A stretch of 64,000 bases of DNA from Clostridiales bacterium (GCA_022775085.1 JALFJQ010000007.1:18249-82248), one strand, 5' to 3'; shown: positions 41,245 to 50,311, counted from the stretch's first letter. Notes: generated by a model not told the origin, from the letters alone. Translations and numbers: made by a program.

Positions 41245-41937
41245 ATGAACGCGCAGGAAATCATTGAATACATCCGCACCTCCAAGAAAAAGACCCCGGT
41301 GAAGGTCTACGTCTGGGAGAAAGCCCCCGTCGCTTTCCCGAACTGCCGGGAATTCCCCGCAGGGGAAGGCTGCAAGATCGTTTTCGGCGACTGGACGGAT
41401 GTGAAGCCCGTGCTGGAAGTCAATGAATTCGAGCATCTGGAGATTGAAAACGACTGCCGCAACTCCGCCATCCCCATGCTGGACCTGAAGGACATCCCCG
41501 CCCGCATTGAACCGGGCGCCATCATTCGGGAACAGGTGGAGATCGGCAGAAATGCCGTCATCATGATGGGCGCGGTCATCAACATCGGCGCGGTGGTCGG
41601 CGAGGGAACCATGATCGACATGGGCGCTGTGCTGGGCGGCCGGGCCACCGTGGGCAAAAACTGCCACGTAGGCGCCGGCGCGGTGCTGGCCGGTGTCGTA
41701 GAGCCTGCCTCCGCCACCCCCGTCATCGTGGAGGACAACGTACTCATCGGCGCCAACGCCGTGGTCATTGAGGGCTGCCGCATTGGCCACGACGCGGTGG
41801 TCGCCGCCGGTGCCGTGGTGGTAGGTGATGTGGCTCCCAACACCGTGGTAGCAGGATGCCCCGCCCGGGTCATCAAGCAGAAGGACGAGAAAACCGCCGG
41901 AAAGACCGCACTGGTGGACGCTCTGCGGGCACTGTAA
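41245..41937 (+). CDS. dapH: 2,3,4,5-tetrahydropyridine-2,6-dicarboxylate N-acetyltransferase
   Basis: N-terminal DapH domain plus left-handed beta-helix hexapeptide repeats. Confidence 0.93.
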   Translation: MNAQEIIEYIRTSKKKTPVKVYVWEKAPVAFPNCREFPAGEGCKIVFGDWTDVKPVLEVNEFEHLEIENDCRNSAIPMLDLKDIPARIEPGAIIREQVEIGRNAVIMMGAVINIGAVVGEGTMIDMGAVLGGRATVGKNCHVGAGAVLAGVVEPASATPVIVEDNVLIGANAVVIEGCRIGHDAVVAAGAVVVGDVAPNTVVAGCPARVIKQKDEKTAGKTALVDALRAL

Positions 41938-41990
41938 TGAAAAGGAATCCCGGCAGGCATCGCCTGCCGGGAAGTTTTGTAAGCAGAGGT

Positions 41991-42060
41991 TGGAAAACAG
42001 GGAGAATCTGGCCCTTCCTTGTCGAATTATGCGGTGCAGCCTTAACTTGCCAGCTGTTTT
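41991..42060. repeat. dispersed intergenic repeat, copy C (partial)
   Basis: GAATCT...TTGTCGAATTATGCGGTGCAGCC. Confidence 0.45.
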
Positions 42061-42072
42061 GCTGTCTCACCG

Positions 42073-42756
42073 TCACAGAAGATAACTGACGGCATAGAGG
42101 ATCACCAGATGGATGGGATAGTACAGGTAGAATACCCAGCCCAGGCGATATTTGCCCCGCTGACCGTTGTACAGGGCCACCAGCGGCACGGTGAGCATGG
42201 CCCACCATTGCAGCCCGCCCAGAGACAAACACAGCAGAAGTGTACCCAGTGCGAATGCCACAACGTCCCGGCCGCCGAAGTAGACAATCACCGGCAGCAG
42301 CACGCCCCAGATGCCGTAATCCACATGGAAGCCGGGCAGGAGCAGACTCAGCTTTTCACAGACAAAATAGACACCAAGGAACAGGACGGCGGTGGTGAGA
42401 ACGGCACCGGGCGTCCTCTTTTTTTGTGCCCATTCCACCGCGCAGATCAGCGCCACCGACGCGGAGAAGGTCACCAGGATGCACTGGTACAGGGAACGGT
42501 CAACCAGTGTGTAGACCACCTGACACACCGCAGCCAGCCCTGCCAGCCGCAGAAAATAGGCCCTTCGGTCATGGGTGTAGAAGCAGCCCTCGGCGATCAT
42601 GTAGGCGTAAATGGGCATGGCCAGTCTGCCGATGACGCGAAGAAACCGGTACTGGGGCAGCAGAATGGCTCCAATGTGGTCGATGGTCATGGTGAGCATG
42701 GCAAGGAGCTTCAGCTGGTTTCCGGTGAGTCCGAACCGGGAGCGGATGGCGTTCAT
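42073..42756 (-). CDS. TraX family membrane protein
   Basis: LTGNQLKLLAMLTMTIDHIGAILLPQ...IGRLAMPIYAYMIAEG. Confidence 0.88.
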   Translation of the reverse strand: MNAIRSRFGLTGNQLKLLAMLTMTIDHIGAILLPQYRFLRVIGRLAMPIYAYMIAEGCFYTHDRRAYFLRLAGLAAVCQVVYTLVDRSLYQCILVTFSASVALICAVEWAQKKRTPGAVLTTAVLFLGVYFVCEKLSLLLPGFHVDYGIWGVLLPVIVYFGGRDVVAFALGTLLLCLSLGGLQWWAMLTVPLVALYNGQRGKYRLGWVFYLYYPIHLVILYAVSYLL

Positions 42757-42836
42757 AAAGGCCACCTCCTTTTGCGGGATTATTATACCATTGCCTGGCC
42801 CGCCCGTCAATCCGATGCCGGGATGACGGACGTGCT

Positions 42837-43215
42837 CGTACGTACGTACATAGTGAAAACCCCATATTCACCTGTTGCGCCGCACAGGCAGGATCTGCCA
42901 TAGGCCAGTGGCTGAGGGCCGTCGTCACACATCCTTTGGCCCCTCGAAGGGAGCTGCTCAGGAAGATGGTGAATGATCCTTTCGGCAATGACATGCTGGT
43001 TCGCTAAATTCCCCTTTCGTGGATTTGTACCCCAGCCCTACCGTAGGTGACGATGTTTTCCTTTCGCCCAGCAATCCCTTTCCCCGGCAATGCCATCTGC
43101 CGGAAACAGGAACATAAAAAACACGGAACCAGAAACGCTGCGTACATACATACCATACGGCTGGGAATTGCGCTGTAAAAGAGTGACTTGGGGTTTTTAC
43201 TACGTACGTACGTAC
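42837..43215. mobile_element. MITE-like element of about 379 bp with terminal inverted repeats
   Basis: GTACGTACGTACATAGTGAAAACCCC at the left end versus GTACGTACGTACGTAGTAAAAACCCC (reverse complement) at the right end; no sizeable ORF inside. Confidence 0.5.
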
Positions 43216-43291
43216 AAAAACCGCCGCGGCCTACCTGAATCAGGCAGACAGCGGCGGCGAATGGACAGGGTTAACTACAATCCCGGCTGCC

Positions 43292-43504
43292 TCACAGCTT
43301 CTCCCCCTCAATATACTGGGGCCGCTGGGGGATGATGACGGCGGCGATGATGTAGGCCCACAGCCCCATGCCGCCGCAGAAGCCTAAGATGACCCATGCC
43401 AGCCGCACCAGCGTGGGGTCAATGTCGAAAAACTCACCGATGCCGCCGCAGACCCCCGCCAGCATGGCATTCTCCCGGGAACGATACAACTTTTTGCCTT
43501 TCAT
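43292..43504 (-). CDS. PspC domain-containing protein
   Basis: KKLYRSRENAMLAGVCGGIGEFFDIDPTLVRLAWVIL. Confidence 0.93.
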   Translation of the reverse strand: MKGKKLYRSRENAMLAGVCGGIGEFFDIDPTLVRLAWVILGFCGGMGLWAYIIAAVIIPQRPQYIEGEKL

Positions 43505-43579
43505 GATGACTTCCTCCTGTCATGTATTTCTTATGGCCTTATTATACGCGAAAAGAAGGTACTTCGATAGGCAGTTTTT

Positions 43580-44248
43580 TCAGCCGGTTGTGTCAGAATG
43601 ATAGGTTACGGTGATGCTTTTCGTGTCCGTCACAGAACCCTTGTCCACGGGAAGAGCAATGTGAAAGCTGGTGCCCGCCTCTGTTTCCTCTCCGATGATG
43701 GTGACTTCACAGACACCGTCCGCAAGCGTCACATCCGTAACGGAGCAGGAAGGGGAGACGCTATCCACGGGGATTAGCAGCAGGTCGCTATTGGAGAACC
43801 ACGTCTCGTCGTAAAGAGCGCAGACATCCCGCAAAGCGTCCAACTGATAATATTTGCCCATTTCTGTGAAATAACCCTCCAATTTTGACCGGGAGGTAAT
43901 GATTGCGGCTGAGTGGTCAATTTCCGCTGTGTTGGGCAGGTCGGGGGTCTCCACCATCGGGCAGGAAGGCACCGCAGCGGCTTCCATCCGGGGGGCTTCG
44001 GCGGGAGCTGCCCCGGCATCCTGCATGACAGAGTGGGGAGCCGCAACTGCCATTTCCGTTGGAGCGGATTCCTGCCGCAGACTATGTACATAGATCACGG
44101 AAGTCAGGAGCGCCGCGAAGCAGGCGGCCATGGCGGCGTACCGCTTCAGCGGGATGATTCTCGGCTTGCGGCTGCGGAATGCGTCGGCATTCGCTACCAA
44201 ATCTTCCGGCAGCAGGGTCAGGGCGTCGTGGAATTGTTCGCTGGTCAT
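43580..44248 (-). CDS. putative anti-sigma-like single-pass membrane protein
   Basis: Overlaps the ECF sigma gene; cytosolic N-terminus then one TM helix (AAMAACFAALLTSVIYV). Confidence 0.6.
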   Translation of the reverse strand: MTSEQFHDALTLLPEDLVANADAFRSRKPRIIPLKRYAAMAACFAALLTSVIYVHSLRQESAPTEMAVAAPHSVMQDAGAAPAEAPRMEAAAVPSCPMVETPDLPNTAEIDHSAAIITSRSKLEGYFTEMGKYYQLDALRDVCALYDETWFSNSDLLLIPVDSVSPSCSVTDVTLADGVCEVTIIGEETEAGTSFHIALPVDKGSVTDTKSITVTYHSDTTG

Positions 44249-44811
44249 AGACAAAACCCCTCCTTTTGCAGATATTCCTTCAGCCCCAGCCGGGTGCGGT
44301 ACAGCAGGCTCTTGACCTTGCTCTCCGACATTCCCAGATACCGGGCGATTTCCTTCACCGGGTCTAAAAAGTAGTATCGCCCCAGAAAGGCGGCCTGAGT
44401 CTCCTTGCTTTGCAGCCGGAGGTAGACCCCGATGGCATCGGCAAGGGCCTTGACGTTGACGATTTCCTCGGCGGTATTGCCCCCGGACACGCAGTCGGAC
44501 AGCTCTGACAGGGAGATTGCGTATTCAGAACCTGCCCGCTTGTCCCTTGTTCGGTAGCGGAACCGGTCGATGGAAATGCGGCGGGTCAGCTTGGCGAGGT
44601 ATGCCGACAGCACGCCGGGCTTATGGGGCGGCATGGAATCCCAGGCGGCAAGGTAGGTGTCGTTGACGCTCTCCCGGCTGTCTTCGATGTTGTTCAGAAT
44701 GTTGTGAGCAATTTTTTCTAAGTAGCGGTCGTATTTCTTCTCGGTTTCCGCAATGGCCTGTTCACTGCGCTCCCAGTACAGGGCTACGATCTGTTCATCC
44801 TCCATGTGCAA
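44245..44811 (-). CDS. ECF-type RNA polymerase sigma factor
   Basis: Sigma2 region YDRYLEKIAHNILNNIEDSRESVNDTYLAAWDSMP and sigma4 FLDPVKEIARYLGMSESKVKSLLYRTR. Confidence 0.92.
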   Translation of the reverse strand: MHMEDEQIVALYWERSEQAIAETEKKYDRYLEKIAHNILNNIEDSRESVNDTYLAAWDSMPPHKPGVLSAYLAKLTRRISIDRFRYRTRDKRAGSEYAISLSELSDCVSGGNTAEEIVNVKALADAIGVYLRLQSKETQAAFLGRYYFLDPVKEIARYLGMSESKVKSLLYRTRLGLKEYLQKEGFCL

Positions 44812-44922
44812 AGCCTCCTCTCAATATTATAATACTCGACAAAAAAATGGGTTGGTTGCAATTGAATGCAAAATGAAGGTATTTCCTCAACTGTTTTATC
44901 AAATCATAAGATGAACAAGAAA

Positions 44923-45050
44923 CCACTGTCATTGCGAGCCAGTCCGCAGACTGGCGTGGCAATCCGTTTCCCTTTACAATGTTGCTAATTTGTATATGTT
45001 ACCAAGGAGAACGGATTGCCACGTCGCTGCGCTCCTCGCAATGACAGTGG
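44923..45050. repeat. MITE-like inverted repeat, copy 1 (about 128 bp)
   Basis: CCACTGTCATTGCGAG...GTGGCAATCCGT / ACGGATTGCCAC...CTCGCAATGACAGTGG. Confidence 0.8.
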
Positions 45051-45091
45051 TAGACGGTATTTTCATGCTTAACAGTTGATGAGAGCTTTGT

Positions 45092-45886
45092 TCACTCTGC
45101 ACTGAGTTCAATGCGGTCATTGCTGATGCCCTGCTGGTGGAAGACCTTGAGAAGCTTCTCCGGGGTCATTTCCGCCCGCTCTTGACCGGCGATGTCCAGC
45201 ACGATGGTGCCGCCCTTCATCATAATGGTGCGGTTGCCAAGGGACAGGGCAGAGGGAATGTTGTGGGTAATCATCAGACAGGTGATGCCGTTTTCCGAAA
45301 CGATCTGCTTTGTGAGGGCCAGCACCTTTTCCGCCGTGGCGGGGTCAAGGGCTGCGGTGTGCTCGTCCAGAAGCAGCAGCTTCGGCGTGACCATGGTTGC
45401 CATCAGCAGGGTCAATGCCTGCCGCTGGCCGCCGGACAGCAGTCCTACGGGGTGGTTCATCCGATCCTCCAGACCCAGCCCCAGCTGGCTTAAGCGCTCC
45501 CGGAAGTCCTTGCGGTCAGACCGGGAGATCATGGAGAAGGGGGAGGTGCCGGAGGAGGCCCGCATATAGGCAAGGGCCAGATTTTCCTCAATGGTCATGC
45601 TGGGGGCGGTGCCCTTCAGGGGGTCCTGAAACATCCGCCCGATGAACTTGCTGCGCTTAAAGTCCGGCAGGCTGGTGATATTCTGCCCGTCCAGACGGAT
45701 GTCTCCGCTGTCTACGGGGAAGGAACCGGCGATGGCATTAAAGAGGGTAGACTTGCCCGCGCCGTTGGAGCCAAGGATGGTGACGAAGTCGCCCTTCTGT
45801 AGGTGCAGGCTCAGGTTGGTCAGAGCCTTCTTTTCGTTGATGGTGCCCGGGTTGAAGGTCTTGGAAATGTTGGTGATTTTCAGCAT
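45092..45886 (-). CDS. ABC transporter ATP-binding protein (TrpZ-like)
   Basis: [43 protein letters not shown]. Confidence 0.92.
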   Translation of the reverse strand: MLKITNISKTFNPGTINEKKALTNLSLHLQKGDFVTILGSNGAGKSTLFNAIAGSFPVDSGDIRLDGQNITSLPDFKRSKFIGRMFQDPLKGTAPSMTIEENLALAYMRASSGTSPFSMISRSDRKDFRERLSQLGLGLEDRMNHPVGLLSGGQRQALTLLMATMVTPKLLLLDEHTAALDPATAEKVLALTKQIVSENGITCLMITHNIPSALSLGNRTIMMKGGTIVLDIAGQERAEMTPEKLLKVFHQQGISNDRIELSAE

Positions 45887-45887
45887 C

Positions 45888-46778
45888 TTATTTCCCTCCC
45901 TTGGCGGTGGCGGGCTTGAGACTGCTCTTAATGGCGGGCAGGCCGATGGCGAGAGCCACTATGGTGGCGGAGATCAGCTTCAGGCACTCGCTGGGCAGAT
46001 CCATGCGCAGGGCAATGGCAATGATGAAGCGGTAGACGATGGAGCCGAGAACCGCACCCAGAATCTTCATCCAGGGCTTTCCCTTGGGCATCAGCGTCTC
46101 GCCGATGATGAGGGAGGCCAGACCGATGATGACCATGCCGGTACCAAGGTTAATGTCGGCGGTTTTCTGGTACTGAGCCAGCACCGCGCCGGACAGGGCG
46201 GTGAGGGAGTTGGACACGCACAGGCCCACGGTGATGGTGAAGCCGGTGTTGATGGAGGAGGCCCGGACCATATCCGGGTTGTCGCCGGTGGCCCGGATGG
46301 ACAGGCCCAGCCGGGTTTTCAGGAACAGGGCCAGCAGAATCCCGACACAGACGGTGAGAATTGCCACGGGGATCAGCTTATAAAGGGCCTTGCCGAGAAT
46401 GGGCTGCACCATGGAGAAAACCGTGGCGGCTTTCATCATATTGACGTTGGAGGAGAAGCCCATGACCGCCAGATTCACGGTGTACAGCCCCGTATTGGTG
46501 ATGATGCCCGCGAGAATGGAGGGAATGCGCAGCTTGGTCTGCAAAAAGGCGGTGACGGAGCCTGCGCAGGCTCCTGCCAGCATGGCGGCAGGCAGACCCA
46601 GAATGGGGTGCCCCGCCACGGCGAAGGTGGCGGACACGGCACAGCCCAGGGTAAAGGCACCGTCGGTGGTCATATCGGCGATGTTCAGCACCCGGAAGCT
46701 GAGGAACAGGGCCAGCGCCACCAGGGCGTAGACGCAGCCCAGCTCCAGGGCGCTGAAAACAATGGCGGATGAAATCAT
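45888..46778 (-). CDS. ABC transporter permease (TrpY-like, COG4120)
   Basis: Multi-TM permease; start at MISSAIVFSALELGCVYAL. Confidence 0.88.
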   Translation of the reverse strand: MISSAIVFSALELGCVYALVALALFLSFRVLNIADMTTDGAFTLGCAVSATFAVAGHPILGLPAAMLAGACAGSVTAFLQTKLRIPSILAGIITNTGLYTVNLAVMGFSSNVNMMKAATVFSMVQPILGKALYKLIPVAILTVCVGILLALFLKTRLGLSIRATGDNPDMVRASSINTGFTITVGLCVSNSLTALSGAVLAQYQKTADINLGTGMVIIGLASLIIGETLMPKGKPWMKILGAVLGSIVYRFIIAIALRMDLPSECLKLISATIVALAIGLPAIKSSLKPATAKGGK

Positions 46779-46861
46779 GGAAATCCTCCTTTGGGATAAT
46801 TTAATAAACGCAACGGCAGGCGGGGGAGGATCCCCCGCCTTGAGCGTGTCAAAAAAGGCTA

Positions 46862-46996
46862 TGTCATTCCGAGGGAGCGAAGCGACCGTGGGAATCCGTT
46901 CCCATAACAAAGGCTGATTCTCCAGAAAGGTAGATAAAAACAGAACATTTGGAGAACGGATTGCCACGCCAGCGTGCGCGCTGGCTCGCAATGACA
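46862..46996. repeat. MITE-like inverted repeat, copy 2 (about 135 bp, chimeric arms)
   Basis: TGTCATTCCGAGGGAGCGAAGCGACCGTGGGAATCCGTT left; GGAGAACGGATTGCCACG...TCGCAATGACA right. Confidence 0.75.
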
Positions 46997-47058
46997 CGGT
47001 TCTTTGACGGCCTGAGGCGGGGAAGGTCCCCCGCCTTGCAGGATTCGATTATCGCCGC

Positions 47059-48105
47059 TTACTCGGCGGTGGTAACTTCCACGACGGTGTTGGCCATGGT
47101 AGAGAACACGCTGTAGTCAATGCCCAGAGCTGCGGCGGTGTCGGTGTTCACGGTGATGATGCCGCCGTCCATGACGTGGAACTCGGGAACCGCGCCGCCG
47201 GAGAGGATGTCAAAGGCCATGTCGGCGGTGTAGGTGCCGAGCTCGGTGTAGTTGACGCCGCAGGTGGCGAAGCCGCCGGCCTGTACGAAGGAATCCGCGC
47301 CGGTGTAGTGGGGGATCCCGGCCTCGTTGAGAATTTCGGCAACGGCAGTCTCAGCAGCCATGACCACGTTGTCGGTGGGGGTGAACACAGCGTCCACACG
47401 GCCTACCAGAGAGTTGGCGGCGGCGACGATCTCGTCGGTGGTGTTGCCTGTCTTTTCAATGTAGTCGATCTGCTTGCTTACCAGATACTGCTTGGCCTCG
47501 GCGATGGGCATGGTGGAGTTAGCCTCGGAGTTGGAGTACAGCAGGCCAACGGTCTTGATGTCGGGGTTGGTGGCCAGCATCATGTCCAGAATGAAGGGAG
47601 TGTTCAGGGCGTCAGAGGTGCCGGTGACGTTGGCGATGTCGGTCAGGCCTGCGGATACGGGGTCGGAGATGGCGGCGTAGACGATAGGGGTATCGGTGTC
47701 CTCGGCGGCGGTGACCATGGTCTGGGCGGCCAGAGTTGCGATGGGGATAATCATATCAACCTCGTCAGCCATGACCTGTGCGGCGATCTGGCCCAGCATG
47801 GTGGGGTCGTTCTGACCATTGTATTCGGAAATGGTCAGCTCAATCCCGGCAGCATCGGCCTTGGCCTTCAGCTCGGCGGCAACGGCGGTGCGGATCTCGT
47901 CCAGAGAGGAGTGGGGCAGCTGCTGCACGATGGCAACGGAGTAGCTGGCGGCGGGAGCCTGGGTCTCGGGAGCCTGGGTTTCCGCTGCGGCAGTGGCGGC
48001 AGGGGCGGGGGCGGTGGTGGCGGCGGGAGTGGAGGACGCGCCGCAGCCGACCAGCAGGGAAGCGGTGAGAATCAGAGAAGAAATAACAGAAACGACCTCT
48101 TTCAT
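47059..48105 (-). CDS. ABC transporter substrate-binding lipoprotein (TrpX-like)
   Basis: Lipobox LLVGCG; AIVQQLPHSSLDEIRTAV...; permease and ATPase downstream; Trp T-box upstream. Confidence 0.9.
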   Translation of the reverse strand: MKEVVSVISSLILTASLLVGCGASSTPAATTAPAPAATAAAETQAPETQAPAASYSVAIVQQLPHSSLDEIRTAVAAELKAKADAAGIELTISEYNGQNDPTMLGQIAAQVMADEVDMIIPIATLAAQTMVTAAEDTDTPIVYAAISDPVSAGLTDIANVTGTSDALNTPFILDMMLATNPDIKTVGLLYSNSEANSTMPIAEAKQYLVSKQIDYIEKTGNTTDEIVAAANSLVGRVDAVFTPTDNVVMAAETAVAEILNEAGIPHYTGADSFVQAGGFATCGVNYTELGTYTADMAFDILSGGAVPEFHVMDGGIITVNTDTAAALGIDYSVFSTMANTVVEVTTAE

Positions 48106-48284
48106 GGTAAATACTCCTTTTTATCAAATGTGATGATTATGTTTTGGAAAACGATACCGAGCAATGCCCAATGGTGTGACGATTACTTCTTGGCTGGGCA
48201 CGCATTATCAGCGGCATCGCCGTCACCATCGTTTCCCTGGCAGTTTATTCATCATACGCCTTTCTCCTTTCGGAAATGAAAAAA

Positions 48285-48560
48285 GTCCCTGTTCCCCTAA
48301 GGGAACAAGGACAGAAAATACGTTTTCTGCGGTACCACCTTGTTTGCCGGTAAAACCGACCGCTCAACCGACGCCAACACGTCGTGTGCCCAATAACGCT
48401 GGCAATGCGTCAGAAGATACTAAGAAAAGCTTTCCGTTCCCTCTGCCCTCGGCGGCCCATTTGCTGCCCCGCTTTTCGCTCCCCTCTCAGCTGTGGGGAA
48501 CTCTCTGTGGATGCGCTGGCAGCTTTACTTCCGCGTCTGTGGTTTGCTTTATTTGCTTGA
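48285..48560 (-). promoter_or_regulatory. T-box leader, predicted tRNA-Trp specificity
   Basis: Minus strand: stem I AGTAAAGCTGCC...GGCAGCAAATGG (specifier TGG), T-box AAGGTGGTACCGCAG (48328..48342), terminator TCCTTGTTCCCTTAGGGGAACAGGGACTTTTTT. Confidence 0.9.
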
Positions 48561-48564
48561 AGTG

Positions 48565-48593
48565 TTTATACACCATCCGGAGCCATTTGTCAA
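48565..48593 (-). promoter_or_regulatory. promoter of the T-box/trpXYZ-like operon
   Basis: TTGACA-N17-TATAAA on the minus strand. Confidence 0.8.
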
Positions 48594-48676
48594 GCACTTT
48601 TTTCACAGCCTGCGGACAAATGTGCGCAGAGGAAGTGCGGCGGCTTCAAGCCTTCCCCGAAGGGGAAGGCTTTGGC

Positions 48677-49252
48677 TCAGTATTCTCTGACAACGCCCTT
48701 AACCACGCCGATGATTTCCGCGTTGGTGCCGTCGATGGGGGCATAGTTGTCGTTTTCCGGCATGAGCCAGACCTGACCGTTCCGGCGCAGCAGCCGCTTG
48801 ACAGTGGCCTCGTCATCGATGCGGGCCACCACGATCTGCCCGTTGTCGGCGCAGGTCTGGGGGCGGACGACAACCTTGTCCCCCTCCAGAATCCCGGCGT
48901 TTATCATGCTGTCGCCACGAACCCGCAGGGCAAAGCACCCGGCTTCCGCCCAGGGAATGGTGCCCTCCTGATTTTCCACCGCCAGAATGGGCAGGCCCGC
49001 CGTGACCACGCCGACGACGGGGATCTGACCGGGCCGGGAGCCGGTGACCAGCGCCCGCTTGCGCCCCTTGGCGCCGGGCGCCTGAATCAGGCCCTTCTCC
49101 TGGAGCGCCTGCAAATGGTAGCTGACGGATGCGGTGGAGCGCAGGCCCACCGCCGCGCCGATCTCCCGCACGGAGGGAGAGAAGCCGTTTTCCTGAATGA
49201 ATTGGTTGACATAATCCATGATGAGCTCGGCCTTGTTGCTGGTTCTGGGCAT
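48677..49252 (-). CDS. lexA: LexA repressor
   Basis: Winged helix FIQENGFSPSVREIGAAVGLRSTASVSYHLQALQEKGLI; S24 domain VRGDSMINAGILEGDKVVV. Confidence 0.94.
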   Translation of the reverse strand: MPRTSNKAELIMDYVNQFIQENGFSPSVREIGAAVGLRSTASVSYHLQALQEKGLIQAPGAKGRKRALVTGSRPGQIPVVGVVTAGLPILAVENQEGTIPWAEAGCFALRVRGDSMINAGILEGDKVVVRPQTCADNGQIVVARIDDEATVKRLLRRNGQVWLMPENDNYAPIDGTNAEIIGVVKGVVREY

Positions 49253-49364
49253 GGCGGCACCTCCTGAGGATGATTTTATAATAGGATTATAGCACATATT
49301 TTCGAGAAAGGGAAGAATTTTTTTCACAAAAAGCTGGCTCGCTGATTATATTATCCGAGGGGGG

Positions 49365-49808
49365 ATGGAAATGGAACGGATGGACAAAAGCCGGGAGGTC
49401 TGGCAGCGGGTGCGTAATCCCCAGCCGGCGGTGCCCAGGGACGGTATTCGGGCCCTGCGCCGGGAGTCGGCGGCTCTGTGCGGTGCCTACCGGCAGCTGA
49501 TGAGTTCCCTGAGCGGAAAGGCGCGGGAAAAGGCCGAGCAGCTCTACCGGCAGGAGGGGGGTGCTTCCGCCTGTCTGCGGGGACTGGAGGTACTGCGTGG
49601 GGAAGACGGGGGACAGATGAAGTTTCCCCAGCCCGGGAAAGAGCCGGCCCTGCGGCTGCTGCGGGGCTGTTTCCACAGAACGCGAAACTGTATGGCGGAG
49701 TACACCGCCAGATCGGTTGACCCGGAGACCGGGGCGGTGTTCCGGGAGCTGGCTGACCGGGCCCAGCGTCAGTGCACCCTGATCGCGGAACTGATGGGGA
49801 TGCTGTGA
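49365..49808 (+). CDS. hypothetical helical protein
   Basis: Continuous ORF with GGGGGG RBS upstream; predominantly helical composition. Confidence 0.6.
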   Translation: MEMERMDKSREVWQRVRNPQPAVPRDGIRALRRESAALCGAYRQLMSSLSGKAREKAEQLYRQEGGASACLRGLEVLRGEDGGQMKFPQPGKEPALRLLRGCFHRTRNCMAEYTARSVDPETGAVFRELADRAQRQCTLIAELMGML

Positions 49809-49858
49809 CCATCGCAAAAGAATCCCCTCCTGCTTTTTCGCGGGAGGGGATTTTGAAA

Positions 49859-50107
49859 TCAGCTGACGGAGAATTCCAGCCCGCCGTCCAGAATCACGGA
49901 GGAAATCTCATTTATATCGATCATGCGGTTGAACAGGAAGGTAACATCCCGGTCTGTGTTTCCAACGGCGAACATATAGTTGGCGGTGTTATCATCCCGA
50001 ACCAGATATTCCGTGCCATCCTTGAAGCGGATTTTCGTCACGGTGCTTTCCGTGGACTGATCCTTGATGATGTAGCTGTAAGAAACAGGGAATCGGACAA
50101 AAATTGA
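49859..50107 (-). pseudogene. possible truncated C-terminal domain fragment
   Basis: Minus ORF ending IRFKDGTEYLVRDDNTANYMFAVGNTDRDVTFLFNRMIDINEISSVILDGGLEFSVS without a convincing start or N-terminus. Confidence 0.4.
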
Positions 50108-50236
50108 TAAAACCGATGCACCGTAAACTTGGCACACCGGTAAGAACTGCGTCTCGCATTTTGATATGACGCTTACTATAGACTCCGGGAAAACGAAAAA
50201 CCCCTCCCGCAAAAAGCAGGAGGGGATTTCTCATGG

Positions 50237-50308
50237 TGACCCGTACGGGAATCGAACCCATGTTACCGCCGTGAAAGGGCGGTGTCTTAACCGCTTGACC
50301 AACGGGCC
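50237..50308 (-). tRNA. tRNA-Glu (TTC)
   Basis: GGCCCGTTGGTCAAGCGGTTAAGACACCGCCCTTTCACGGCGGTAACATGGGTTCGATTCCCGTACGGGTCA, CCA encoded. Confidence 0.95.
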
Positions 50309-50311
50309 TGG

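Noticed and set aside
42837-42850. TACGTACG run as a simple microsatellite
   Set aside because: The similarity to the right-hand repeat extends past the GTAC units into AGTRAAAACCCC, so a terminal inverted repeat explains it better.
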